64,000 nt of DNA. Origin: Candidatus Planktophila lacus (GTDB lineage Bacteria > Actinomycetota > Actinomycetes > Nanopelagicales > Nanopelagicaceae). Under the pieces are notes generated by a model. It was not told where the DNA came from and searched no databases. It was given only the letters and a program-made list of their open reading frames with translations. The position numbers and the translations under genes were made by a program. Location of the stretch: contig NZ_CP016780.1 of the NCBI RefSeq assembly GCF_002288325.1, forward strand, positions 124,001 to 188,000, written 5' to 3'. Of this stretch, positions 8,813-17,532 are shown piece by piece. The first letter of the stretch is position 1; every line of letters starts with the position of its first letter.

Positions 8813-9739
8813 ATGTCAGACCGCACTCGTGTAGATGAGTTCCTGTCCTCTCTATTAGCGATCTGTCGACCACTCGAAGCATTTGAGATGTCCCTGCTAG
8901 ATGCGCATGGCGCAACTCTTGCCGAGGATATTTATGCCGGAGAACGTCTTGTCCTCAAGTCCGGTTCCAGAATTCGCTCGACACAGATCGGACTAGCGGC
9001 ATCTATTGGTCGCGATCATTTACCAACACGTCCACATCCCCGTGTTGTTGTGCTTTCGGCAGGCCCAGATTTAGTTGAACCAGGTAAAGAGTTAAAGGCT
9101 GGCGAAGAGTACGAGACTAATTCGTGGTTGTTAACTACTGCTGTGCGTGAAGTTGGAGCAGTTGCATATCGCGTCCACACAATTCCTGACGACGAAGCCC
9201 AACTGCAGGCGGTTATTGAAGATCAATTGGTTCGCGCTGATTTGATTATTATCAGTGGAGAACGCCACGATGATTCATTTGATCTAATTACTCGCACACT
9301 TTCGGCAATGGGTGAGATAACAACCGTGGATATCGCTATCGAATCTAGCGGCCGCCATAACTTTGGTGTGATTGGCCCAGATAAAACTCCGGTTGTTACA
9401 TTGCCAGGTGATCCAGTCGCTGCCTACATCTCATTCGAACTTTTCATACGCCCGATGATTCGCACAATGCTTGGTGCGGCAACAATTCATCGCCCATCAA
9501 TTAAGGCAAAGCTTGAGAAAGCAATTACCTCATCTGGCGGATATCGCTCCTACATCCGAGCCGTCTTATCTGAAGATGGAAAATCGGTTCTCCCATTGTT
9601 ATCTCAAGGTTCAAGTACTCAGGATGAACAAGCCACGCTCTCTGATGCCAATGCATTTATTGCAGTTCCAGAAGGCGATTTAAATATCGCCGCAGGCAGT
9701 GATGTCACTGTTGTCGTGCTCGAGCGCCGTTATATATAA
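8813..9739 (+). CDS. glp: Glp-like MoeA/gephyrin homologue lacking domain II (probable cell-division protein)
   Basis: About 308 residues against roughly 400 for MoeA. The N terminus matches MoeA domain I (VDEFLSSLLAICRPLE, LAEDIYAG). It then jumps straight to LVLKSGSRIRSTQIGLAASIG, so the segment with the DNSAMDGYA motif and domain II is gone. In domain III (PRVVVLSAGPDLVEPG) the usual GVSVGDYD is GERHDDSF and the KPG region is ESSGRHNFG; TLPGDPVA replaces LPGNPVS. Molybdenum insertion is therefore unlikely. In corynebacteria the homologue Glp binds FtsZ and the membrane protein GlpR, and glpR lies two genes downstream here. ATG 8813 is preferred; TTG 8801 is in frame. Confidence 0.7.
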   Translation: MSDRTRVDEFLSSLLAICRPLEAFEMSLLDAHGATLAEDIYAGERLVLKSGSRIRSTQIGLAASIGRDHLPTRPHPRVVVLSAGPDLVEPGKELKAGEEYETNSWLLTTAVREVGAVAYRVHTIPDDEAQLQAVIEDQLVRADLIIISGERHDDSFDLITRTLSAMGEITTVDIAIESSGRHNFGVIGPDKTPVVTLPGDPVAAYISFELFIRPMIRTMLGAATIHRPSIKAKLEKAITSSGGYRSYIRAVLSEDGKSVLPLLSQGSSTQDEQATLSDANAFIAVPEGDLNIAAGSDVTVVVLERRYI

Positions 9740-9759
9740 GTATTGATATAGGTCTAGAT

Positions 9760-10344
9760 ATGTCTGAGCACTGGCCGATTTTCTTAACTCAGGGCGAGTT
9801 GCAATTACGCCCGCTGCGAATCCGCGATCGTCGTCGTTGGCTACTAGTCCGCGCCGAAAATAAAGATTGGCTCTCTGAATGGGAGGCAACGCTTCCAAAA
9901 GTTCCGGGAGAGAAGAACTCCAGCCAACTACCTTCATTTAGCGAGATGGTCAGATGGCATCGCCGTGAAGGGCGAAACGGACGCTCTTATTCACTAGCTA
10001 TTTGGCAGATTAACCAGCAAGGGCGCAACCTAATCGGGCAGATAACTATGGGCGGAGTTTCATACGGTGCGATGCGCGGGGCGCATATCGGCTACTGGAT
10101 CGATCGCGCATATGCCAACCGTGGATTTACAACACAAGCGGTAAATATGTTGACCCGCTTTGGCTTTGAAGAACTGGCCTTGCATCGAATCGAAATAAAT
10201 ATTCGCCCCGAAAATGCACCTTCGATAAAGGTCGCCGAGAAAGCTGGCTATATTTTTGAAGGTTTACGACCTAGGTATTTACATATCGATGGAAAATGGC
10301 GTGACCATCACTGTTATGTGAAAGAAAATTCCCAGGTCATTTAA
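9760..10344 (+). CDS. GNAT N-acetyltransferase, RimJ/RimL type
   Basis: The 194-residue protein has the GNAT fold. Its features are IGYWIDRAYANRGFTTQAVN, the pyrophosphate-binding strand-helix, and the C-terminal HRIEINIRPENAPSIKVAEK with AGYIFEG typical of RimJ/RimL. Family members acetylate alpha-amino groups of ribosomal or other proteins using acetyl-CoA. It sits between glp and glpR, as in many actinobacteria, but a link to cell division is only positional. The target protein is unknown. Confidence 0.88.
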   Translation: MSEHWPIFLTQGELQLRPLRIRDRRRWLLVRAENKDWLSEWEATLPKVPGEKNSSQLPSFSEMVRWHRREGRNGRSYSLAIWQINQQGRNLIGQITMGGVSYGAMRGAHIGYWIDRAYANRGFTTQAVNMLTRFGFEELALHRIEINIRPENAPSIKVAEKAGYIFEGLRPRYLHIDGKWRDHHCYVKENSQVI

Positions 10345-10394
10345 CCCTCTAAATCCACGGGGCGGCGGGGGTGCTCCTCTAACCTTGACCCATC

Positions 10395-11171
10395 ATGGCT
10401 TCTGGAATTATTTATCTTTCGATTATCGGCATGTGGGTGGCTTACTTCCTCCCACGCTGGGTTCACGATCGAAACGAGTTCTCTGGAAAAAATGTAGAGA
10501 GATATAAAAGCGCACTTCGCATAGTTGCAGAAAATTCTCCGGGTGGAAGTTCTGGAACCGGGGTAATTCATACCGACCTAGATCGTGAAGCAAAAATTGC
10601 TCAACAACTTATGCGCCGCAGAATTATCTTCTCAATAATTATTATCGCTTTCGTAATGACGACAGTAGGTGCGATTATGCAAACTCTTGCAATTTCATTT
10701 ATCGGAGTACCAGTAGTTGGATTGGTTCTCTACTTGGTACATGTTCGCCACCAAACAACAACCGACCGAGCGCGTCGTCGCCGCGTTACTCAGATTCATC
10801 GCACAACAGTTGGTGTCTCATCAACAAACTTGGCAGAGGTTGTCGCACCGAAGCCTTCGACTGAACATTGGATTCCACTTTCCGAACGTGAACTAACTGG
10901 TGTAACGCTTTTGCCTAAGGGAACAGCAGCCGCTCGTGGAGAATGGCAACCAAACTCTGTGCCGGTTCCAACTTATGTAAATGCTCCAAAGGCGATTACT
11001 CCAAAGCGGGTTATTGATCTAACGACACCTGGTCAGTGGAGTGAAGAACAAGAACGCCTAGAACGCGAAGCCCTTGCCGCGGCTGCGCCATCGCGCGATG
11101 AAATCTTTGATCAACAACTTGCAGATGAAGCTGTAGAGCGCATGAAGCGCAACCGCGCTGCCAACGAATAG
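10395..11171 (+). CDS. glpR: Divisome membrane protein GlpR/SepX
   Basis: The 258-residue protein begins with a membrane helix containing the hallmark GMWVAYFLPRWVHDR. A basic stretch follows, then two close helices (residues 77-115, FSIIIIAFVMTTVGAIMQ and SFIGVPVVGLVLYLV), and a long polar C-terminal region with an acidic-basic tail. This is the plan of SepX of Streptomyces and GlpR of Corynebacterium, which act at the division site; GlpR binds the gephyrin-like Glp. The neighbouring glp and rimJ give the expected order glp-rimJ-glpR. Identification rests on the N-terminal motif, topology and synteny. Confidence 0.8.
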   Translation: MASGIIYLSIIGMWVAYFLPRWVHDRNEFSGKNVERYKSALRIVAENSPGGSSGTGVIHTDLDREAKIAQQLMRRRIIFSIIIIAFVMTTVGAIMQTLAISFIGVPVVGLVLYLVHVRHQTTTDRARRRRVTQIHRTTVGVSSTNLAEVVAPKPSTEHWIPLSERELTGVTLLPKGTAAARGEWQPNSVPVPTYVNAPKAITPKRVIDLTTPGQWSEEQERLEREALAAAAPSRDEIFDQQLADEAVERMKRNRAANE

Positions 11172-11177
11172 TTAGAT

Positions 11178-12491
11178 TTAAACCCAGGAAGGCAGCCACA
11201 TACGCGCCTGCCATGAATCGTAAGTAATCACATCTCCTGTGAAAAGTGGCAGGAAGAAGATGAAATTTACAAAGATCGCAAAGGCGATAAAGCCCAGCAC
11301 CACATAGCTATTTCGCTTGTTTTCAAAGTGCATCAATAGCGCGTAGGCGCAGTAAATAACGGCAAGAATCAAGAAGGGCTGAAAGACAATTGCGTAGAAG
11401 GTAAAAACCGTGCGCTCTTGAAAGAAGAACCAAGGTAGATATCCAGCAGCCATTCCAGCAATAATTAAATTTAGTGGTGGTTCATAACGTTTAACGGCTA
11501 TCGATCTAATCCAAAAACCCAGCACTACAGTAAGTGCGATAGTTCCCAACCACCAGAGCAGCGGTGTTCCAAGAGCGAGAACTTCCTGCGAGCAATTCTC
11601 TGCCCCGCAATTCTTTGGGGTCTCATAGTAGAAAGAGGTTGGTCTTCCCATAATCAACCAACTCCACGGGTTGGATTGGTAAGAGTGTTTTTCTACTAGC
11701 CCGGTGTGAAAGCCCAACATCTGAGAGTGATAATAAATAAAAGATGTAACAACATTTTCAGAGTAATCGCGCGCCCACCCACGGCTGCTGGCAAACCAAC
11801 CAGACCAAGAAGTTATATATAGCGACATTGGGACCAACCCATATTGAGCAGCCGTCTTTAGCGTTGGCTTAATTAAATCGCGACCAGTGTTATGTGCGAA
11901 CGCTCGATAGAGCGCAACAACTGCAAAGAGTGCAAGGAAGTAAAGACCACTCCATTTGGTTGCAACCGCTAAGCCGAGTGCGATGCCAGCCCACCAGTGC
12001 CAACGCGCCATGAAGAAATAAGTCGCCAGCAAAATGAAGAATGAGAGATAGATATCCAGTAACGCGGTACGAGAATGTACTAAAGCCAATCCATCCATCG
12101 CCATAAGCGCACTTGCCGCAATTGTTATGTAGGAATTTCTAAACAGGCGCTGCGCTATGAGCGCGATTAAAACGATCATGGCAGAGCCAAGAAGTGCGCC
12201 CATAAAACGCCAACCAAATTCGTTATCGCCGAATAGCTTTATACCTAGCGCTATCAGCCACTTTCCAACCGGTGGGTGAACGACAAATTCTGGGTCATCT
12301 CCAGATATTTCAACGCCATGGGCCAAATAATCGCGCGCACCATCTACGTAATAAACCTCGTCAAAGACGAAGCCCTTTGGAGTTCCGAGATTGAAGAGCC
12401 GCAAGGCAAGTGAGATCAAAGTGATCGCGCCAACGTAGATGCGGGTTTTCACATACCTAGCGTACTGAGAGGATGTACCCATGGCGCTCAC
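11178..12491 (-). CDS. Dolichyl-phosphate-mannose-protein mannosyltransferase (PMT family, GT39)
   Basis: A polytopic 437-residue enzyme transferring mannose from polyprenyl-phosphate-mannose to Ser/Thr of exported proteins at the membrane. The first loop has the catalytic Asp-Glu in FVFDEVYYVDGARDYL, followed by VVHPPVGKWLIALGIKLFGD, and many hydrophobic helices. It is shorter than the roughly 520 residues of many actinobacterial members. GTG at 12491 has AGAGGAG 11 bases upstream. An ATG at 12482 overlaps the ATG of divergent rsmI as CATG. Its targets may include the secreted proteins in this window, but that is inference. Confidence 0.9.
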   Translation of the reverse strand: MSAMGTSSQYARYVKTRIYVGAITLISLALRLFNLGTPKGFVFDEVYYVDGARDYLAHGVEISGDDPEFVVHPPVGKWLIALGIKLFGDNEFGWRFMGALLGSAMIVLIALIAQRLFRNSYITIAASALMAMDGLALVHSRTALLDIYLSFFILLATYFFMARWHWWAGIALGLAVATKWSGLYFLALFAVVALYRAFAHNTGRDLIKPTLKTAAQYGLVPMSLYITSWSGWFASSRGWARDYSENVVTSFIYYHSQMLGFHTGLVEKHSYQSNPWSWLIMGRPTSFYYETPKNCGAENCSQEVLALGTPLLWWLGTIALTVVLGFWIRSIAVKRYEPPLNLIIAGMAAGYLPWFFFQERTVFTFYAIVFQPFLILAVIYCAYALLMHFENKRNSYVVLGFIAFAIFVNFIFFLPLFTGDVITYDSWQARMWLPSWV

Positions 12492-13323
12492 GTTGGCAGC
12501 AACTCCTCTGGGAAATCCCGGCGATGCAAGCCCGCGCCTAAAAGATGCGATCGCAAACGCTGAAGTTATCGCCGCTGAAGATTCGCGCCGCTTTCATCGC
12601 TTATGTTCTGATATCGAAGTTACCTTTACTGGCCGAGTTATTTCATTCTTTGATGGCAACGAAACAGAACGCACACAAGAGATTCTTGAACTACTGCGCG
12701 CCGGAAAGAACGTATTAGTTGTATCGGATGCTGGAATGCCAACCATTAGCGATCCGGGTTTTCGTCTAGCACGTGATGCGATCGCTGAAAATTTAACGGT
12801 AACAGTTATTCCTGGACCAAGTGCACCGGTTATGGCGCTTGCGTTATCTGGACTTGCAACAGATCGCTTTACCTTTGAAGGGTTTGCACCGCGCGCACTT
12901 GGCGCGCGTCAAGCACTCTATGAATCACTCCGCTTTGAAGAGCGCACGATGGTTTTCTTCGAAGCGCCACATCGCATCACCGAATCACTGCAAGATGCCC
13001 TTGCGGTATTTGGTAGCGATCGCAAGGCAGCGATCTGTCGCGAGATGACCAAGACTTATGAAGAAACAGTTCGCGGAACTCTTGCTGAACTAGTTGCTTG
13101 GTCCACCTCAAAAGAGATTTTGGGGGAGATAACCATGGTTATTGCAGGCGCGGCTGTCGGAACAGCGGAAGTGACTGCAGATCAGGTGGTTGCGCGAGTT
13201 CGTGAATTTGAGGCGGCGGGCATGGATCGCAAGGCGGCAATTGCAACTGTGGCCGATGAATTCGACCTGCCTAAGCGGATCGTTTATGCAGCGGTAGTTG
13301 ATGCGAATAAGATGCGTTCGTGA
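12481..13323 (+). CDS. rsmI: 16S rRNA (cytidine(1402)-2'-O)-methyltransferase
   Basis: The 280-residue SAM-dependent enzyme 2'-O-methylates C1402 of 16S rRNA. It begins LTLAATPLGNPGDASPRL and has AEDSRRFHRL, VVSDAGMPTISDPGFRL and VIPGPSAPVMALALSGL, all signature blocks of the tetrapyrrole-methylase-like RsmI family. A GAGAGGA ribosome-binding site lies 7 bases before the ATG, inside the divergent pmt reading frame. It leads a tight operon: rsmI overlaps metG by 4 bases (GTGA), and tatD, rsmA and ispE follow. Confidence 0.95.
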   Translation: MALTLAATPLGNPGDASPRLKDAIANAEVIAAEDSRRFHRLCSDIEVTFTGRVISFFDGNETERTQEILELLRAGKNVLVVSDAGMPTISDPGFRLARDAIAENLTVTVIPGPSAPVMALALSGLATDRFTFEGFAPRALGARQALYESLRFEERTMVFFEAPHRITESLQDALAVFGSDRKAAICREMTKTYEETVRGTLAELVAWSTSKEILGEITMVIAGAAVGTAEVTADQVVARVREFEAAGMDRKAAIATVADEFDLPKRIVYAAVVDANKMRS

Positions 13324-14882
13324 AATCTTTCTACCTAACAACGCCGATTTACTATGTAAATGATGCGCCGCATATTGGCCATGCATATACAACCGTTGCC
13401 GGCGATGTCTTAACTCGTTGGCATCGCCAACGCGGTGAATCTGTTTGGTTCTTAACTGGAACTGACGAGCATGGTCAGAAAGTAATGCGTACCGCTGAGC
13501 AAAATAACGTTGCTCCACAAGCTTGGGTAGATCGCTTGGTGCAAGAAGCCTGGAAGCCAAATTGGACCGCGCTAAATATCGCAAACGATGATTTCATCCG
13601 TACCACCGAAGCCCGTCACACCGAACGCGTACAAAAGTTTCTGCAATCACTTAAAGATGCTGGGCATATTTACGCTGGTAAATATGAAGGCCCATATTGC
13701 GTCGGCTGTGAAGAATTTAAATTACCTGGCGATCTAATCGATGCCGATGGACAGAAGCTCTGTCCAATTCATAGCAAGCCGGTTGAACTCGTAAATGAAA
13801 ATAACTGGTTCTTCCGCTTATCGGCATTTGTTGAGTCGCTCTTAGAGCACTACCGCAAAAATCCAGATGCCTGCCAACCAGAAAGTGCGCGCAACGAAGT
13901 TGTCTCATTCCTTGAAGGCGGCGTTTCTGATCTTTCAATTTCACGTTCTACATTTGATTGGGGCATTCCAGTTCCTTGGGATACCGATCAAGTTGTCTAC
14001 GTTTGGTTTGATGCGCTCCTTAACTACGCAACTGCAGTTGGTTTAACTGATGCGCCAGATACAGAAGGCGGCAAGAAGTTTGCTCAAACTTGGCCAGCAG
14101 ATGTTCACTTAGTTGGAAAAGATATTTTGCGTTTCCATGCTGTTATTTGGCCGGCGATGTTGATGGCTGCAGGCCTTGAAGTACCTAAAAAAGTATTTGC
14201 TCACGGTTGGTTGCTAGTTGGCGGCGAGAAGATGAGCAAGAGCAAGCTAACCGGTATCGCACCTTCTGATATCACCGATCATTTCGGCGTCGATGCCTTC
14301 CGTTATTACTTCTTGCGCGCTATTCCTTTTGGCAGCGATGGCTCTTTCTCTTGGGAAGATATGTCGGCTCGCTATACATCAGAGCTCGCAAATGACTTTG
14401 GCAACCTAGCTTCACGCTTGGCTGCGATGATTGAAAAATACTGCGAAGGTAAAGTGCCGGCGAAAGCTGCCGATGCCGGACTTTCTGCAGCGCTAACTAG
14501 CACCGTTGAAAAAGCCGATGCTGCAATGGTCGCACTTGATTTCCAGGGTGGAATCAACGCGGTTATGGATTTCTGCAAGAAGGTAAATGGCTATGTAACC
14601 GAGAAAGAGCCATGGATCCTGGCGAAAGATCCAGCAAATAAAGCAGCGCTAGAAGAAGTTTTATATAACACCGCCGAATCACTTCGCGCACTTGCCGTCT
14701 TGTTGCATCCGGTAATGCCGGCAACAACAGAAATTTTGTGGGAATCACTTGGTGCAAATGCAACTATTGGTGCACTTGCAGATCAACAGATCTCAAAGGT
14801 TGCACAATGGGGACAACTTCCCGAAGGAACTCTTGTAACTAAGACTCCAGTGCTGTTTCCACGACTCGAGACTAAAGAGTAA
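13320..14882 (+). CDS. metG: Methionyl-tRNA synthetase
   Basis: The 520-residue class I synthetase charges tRNA-Met. It shows the HIGH motif as APHIGHAYTT and the KMSKS loop as GEKMSKSKLTGIAP. A connective-peptide zinc knuckle has YCVGCEEF and KLCPIHSKP. The anticodon-binding helical domain fills the C-terminal third, and there is no C-terminal dimerisation (Arc1/EMAP) domain. The start is GTG overlapping the rsmI stop. Second gene of the rsmI-ispE operon. Confidence 0.97.
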   Translation: MKSFYLTTPIYYVNDAPHIGHAYTTVAGDVLTRWHRQRGESVWFLTGTDEHGQKVMRTAEQNNVAPQAWVDRLVQEAWKPNWTALNIANDDFIRTTEARHTERVQKFLQSLKDAGHIYAGKYEGPYCVGCEEFKLPGDLIDADGQKLCPIHSKPVELVNENNWFFRLSAFVESLLEHYRKNPDACQPESARNEVVSFLEGGVSDLSISRSTFDWGIPVPWDTDQVVYVWFDALLNYATAVGLTDAPDTEGGKKFAQTWPADVHLVGKDILRFHAVIWPAMLMAAGLEVPKKVFAHGWLLVGGEKMSKSKLTGIAPSDITDHFGVDAFRYYFLRAIPFGSDGSFSWEDMSARYTSELANDFGNLASRLAAMIEKYCEGKVPAKAADAGLSAALTSTVEKADAAMVALDFQGGINAVMDFCKKVNGYVTEKEPWILAKDPANKAALEEVLYNTAESLRALAVLLHPVMPATTEILWESLGANATIGALADQQISKVAQWGQLPEGTLVTKTPVLFPRLETKE

Positions 14883-14888
14883 TTTCCT

Positions 14889-15761
14889 ATGGCAGATCGC
14901 CACAATCGCGATATTGATCGCCCTCTGGCGCCAGCGCCAAAACCACTTCCTGTTCCTACGGTTGATGCACATGCACATTTGGAAATCGTTACCGATGCTG
15001 CACCTGATTCAGCAGAAGTAAAACAAGTTTTAGATGATGCAAAAGCTGCTGGCGTAGATCGCGTTGTACAGGTTGGGTACTCAGCAGAACAATCAAAATG
15101 GTGTGTTGCAGCGGCTGAACACTTTAACGACCGCGTGCTTGCCGCAGTTGCGCTGCATCCCAATGAAGCGCCCGTTGTTCCTGATTTAGAAGCCGACTTA
15201 AAGATCATCGAAGAACTTGCGAGCCACCCACGCGTTCGCGCAATTGGTGAGACCGGTTTAGATTATTTCCGCACTCCACCCGAACTGCGCAAACGTCAAC
15301 AAGATTCCTTTAAATGGCATATCGAGTTAGCGAAGAAGACAAAGAAGGCGTTAGTGATTCACGATCGCGATTCGCATGATGAAGTCTTATCTATCTTGCT
15401 CGAAGTCGGGGCTCCCGAAAAGACTGTCTTTCACTGCTTCTCAGGCGGAGTAGATATGGCCAAGCTCTGTATCGATCGCGGATACATACTTTCATTCGCA
15501 GGCACGTTAACTTTTAAAAACGCACCCGAACTTCGCGATGCGGTAAAACTTGTGCCGCACGATCAGTTATTGGTTGAAACAGATTCTCCTTTCTTGGCTC
15601 CTATGCCAAATCGCGGCGCGTTAAATACTCCAGCACAAATCGCAAACATTGTTCGCGCCATGGCTGAAGAACGTAACGAGAGCGTTGGCGCACTCGCCCA
15701 ATCACTCTCCGATAACGCCGAACGTATCTTCGGGCCATTTGCCGCAGGAACCACGTTATGA
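14889..15761 (+). CDS. tatD: TatD-family metal-dependent hydrolase
   Basis: The 290-residue TIM-barrel protein belongs to the TatD family of 3'-5' DNases and related hydrolases. Metal ligands are visible in VDAHAHLE, GETGLDYFR, VIHDRDSHDE, FHCFSGG and VETDSPFLAP. The N terminus carries about 25 extra polar and Pro-rich residues before the first strand. The stop overlaps the rsmA ATG by 4 bases. The metG-tatD-rsmA-ispE order is usual in actinobacteria. Confidence 0.93.
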   Translation: MADRHNRDIDRPLAPAPKPLPVPTVDAHAHLEIVTDAAPDSAEVKQVLDDAKAAGVDRVVQVGYSAEQSKWCVAAAEHFNDRVLAAVALHPNEAPVVPDLEADLKIIEELASHPRVRAIGETGLDYFRTPPELRKRQQDSFKWHIELAKKTKKALVIHDRDSHDEVLSILLEVGAPEKTVFHCFSGGVDMAKLCIDRGYILSFAGTLTFKNAPELRDAVKLVPHDQLLVETDSPFLAPMPNRGALNTPAQIANIVRAMAEERNESVGALAQSLSDNAERIFGPFAAGTTL

Positions 15762-16597
15762 CCCTGCTTGGTGCTGCAGAAATTCGCGCCCTTGCTGAAA
15801 AGTTAGATTTAAAACCTGCCAAAGCACTTGGCCAGAATTTTGTAATTGATGCCAATGTTTGCCGCAAGATTGTTCGCACCGCTGGCGTTACTGCCGGTGA
15901 TGTCGCACTAGAGATCGGTCCCGGCCTCGGTTCGCTAACTCTTGCGCTAATGGAAGAAGCAACCAGCGTAATTGCCATTGAAATTGATTCACGTTTAGCA
16001 AACCAACTACCTATAACAGCTGCGCTACATAGCGATCGCAGCGAAATTCTCACTGTCATCAATCAAGATGCTCTTCAAGTTAAATCACTTCCAGGTGAGC
16101 CAACAGTCTTAGTTGCGAACTTGCCTTACAACGTTTCAGTTCCGGTCTTCTTACATCTTTTAGAAATCTTGCCAACTCTGCGCAGTGGCGTTGTTATGGT
16201 GCAAGCTGAAGTTGCAGATCGTCTAGCTGCAAAACCAAATACCAAAGAATATGGAATTCCGAGCGTTAAAGCCGCCTGGTGGGCAGATGTAACAGGTGCT
16301 GGTTCAGTTTCTCGTTCGATCTTCTGGCCGGCGCCAAATGTGGATTCAAAGTTAGTTGGATTTAAACGCCGTGAAACACCAGGTAATGAAACTCTGCGCA
16401 AGGAAGTCTTTACGATTATCGATTTAGCATTTGCACAACGTCGCAAGATGCTGCGTGCTGCTTTATCTTCTCGCTATGGCGGTTCCGCTGCTGCTGAAGC
16501 GCACTTGATCGCTGCCGGAATCGACCCAACTCTGCGCGGTGAATCACTCGATATCCATGGCTTCTGCAAAATTGCCCAACAAGGTTTAGAGTCTTAG
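15758..16597 (+). CDS. rsmA: 16S rRNA (adenine(1518/1519)-N6)-dimethyltransferase
   Basis: The 279-residue enzyme dimethylates two adjacent adenines in the 3' hairpin of 16S rRNA during small-subunit assembly. It shows ALGQNFVIDANVC, the SAM-binding motif VALEIGPGLGSLTLALME, and the catalytic motif NLPYNVSVPVFLHLLE. The C-terminal domain has FWPAPNVDSKLV and FAQRRKMLRAAL, typical of KsgA/RsmA. ATG overlaps the tatD stop, and ispE starts one base after its own stop. Confidence 0.96.
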   Translation: MTLLGAAEIRALAEKLDLKPAKALGQNFVIDANVCRKIVRTAGVTAGDVALEIGPGLGSLTLALMEEATSVIAIEIDSRLANQLPITAALHSDRSEILTVINQDALQVKSLPGEPTVLVANLPYNVSVPVFLHLLEILPTLRSGVVMVQAEVADRLAAKPNTKEYGIPSVKAAWWADVTGAGSVSRSIFWPAPNVDSKLVGFKRRETPGNETLRKEVFTIIDLAFAQRRKMLRAALSSRYGGSAAAEAHLIAAGIDPTLRGESLDIHGFCKIAQQGLES

Positions 16598-16598
16598 C

Positions 16599-17519
16599 GT
16601 GTCCAGAACCAACCGCAACTCTGTCACCGTACGAGTTCCTGCCAAGGTAAATCTGCAATTGGCGGTTGGCCCACGTGAGGCCGATGGTTTCCATAATTTA
16701 GTCACTGTTTTTCAAGCGATCTCAATTTATGACGATGTCACAATTACTAAATCTGCACCAGGTAACGGAATCACTATTTCAATCATTGGTGATCACACAC
16801 ACGGAGTACCAGCAGATGCCACAAATTTAGCCGTGAAAGCAGCACAGTTAATCGCTGATGACTATGACTTTGTTATTGATGCCCATATAGAAGTGAATAA
16901 ATCGATTCCCGTTGCAGGTGGCATGGCAGGTGGCAGCGCCGATGCCGCCGCAGTAATAGTTGGCGTAAATGAACTTTACGAACTCGAGATGTCACGAGAA
17001 GAGATGCACGAATTCGGCTCACAACTTGGTAGCGATGTTCCATTTATGATTTCTGGTGGCACTGCAATTGGTCAAGGTCGCGGCGATCAATTAACTGCAG
17101 CGTTATCGCGCGGCACATATCACTGGGTTTTAGCGCTCTCAACCGTTGGTTTATCAACTCCTGCGGTTTATCAAGAGTGCGATCGACTGCGCGCCGGTTT
17201 AGATATCGCAGCTCCGCAAACTAGCGATGCGCTGATGCAATCTTTACTTGCCGCAGATTCGAAAGCAGTTGGTCAAGCGCTACATAACGATCTGCAATCA
17301 GCGGCTTGTTCGCTGCGCCCGGCGCTAACTTTGGTTCTCGATGTCGGCGAAGAATATGGCGCACTTGGTTCGATCGTTTCTGGTTCCGGGCCAACCGTTG
17401 CATTCTTAGTTGCCGATGAAGAGCAAGGTTTGGATTTAGCAGTTGCCTTAACTTCTAGCGGAGTTGTTGGCAGCGTTGCCCGAGCCTATGGCCCAGTGCA
17501 TGGTGCCAAGGTCATCTAA
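16599..17519 (+). CDS. ispE: 4-diphosphocytidyl-2-C-methyl-D-erythritol kinase
   Basis: The 306-residue GHMP kinase phosphorylates CDP-methylerythritol in the non-mevalonate isoprenoid pathway. The motifs are VRVPAKVNLQLAVGPREADG near the N terminus, the ATP loop PVAGGMAGGSADAAAV around residue 105, and SIVSGSGPTVAFLV near the C terminus. The start is GTG one base after the rsmA stop. Another gene of the same pathway, ispH, is at 52325, and a cis-prenyltransferase is at 46109. Confidence 0.95.
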   Translation: MSRTNRNSVTVRVPAKVNLQLAVGPREADGFHNLVTVFQAISIYDDVTITKSAPGNGITISIIGDHTHGVPADATNLAVKAAQLIADDYDFVIDAHIEVNKSIPVAGGMAGGSADAAAVIVGVNELYELEMSREEMHEFGSQLGSDVPFMISGGTAIGQGRGDQLTAALSRGTYHWVLALSTVGLSTPAVYQECDRLRAGLDIAAPQTSDALMQSLLAADSKAVGQALHNDLQSAACSLRPALTLVLDVGEEYGALGSIVSGSGPTVAFLVADEEQGLDLAVALTSSGVVGSVARAYGPVHGAKVI

Positions 17520-17532
17520 TTATTTTAGTTAT

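Noticed and set aside
8813-9739. Molybdopterin molybdotransferase MoeA
   Set aside because: Domain II and the catalytic motifs are missing, no other molybdenum cofactor gene is in the window, and the context is glp-rimJ-glpR.
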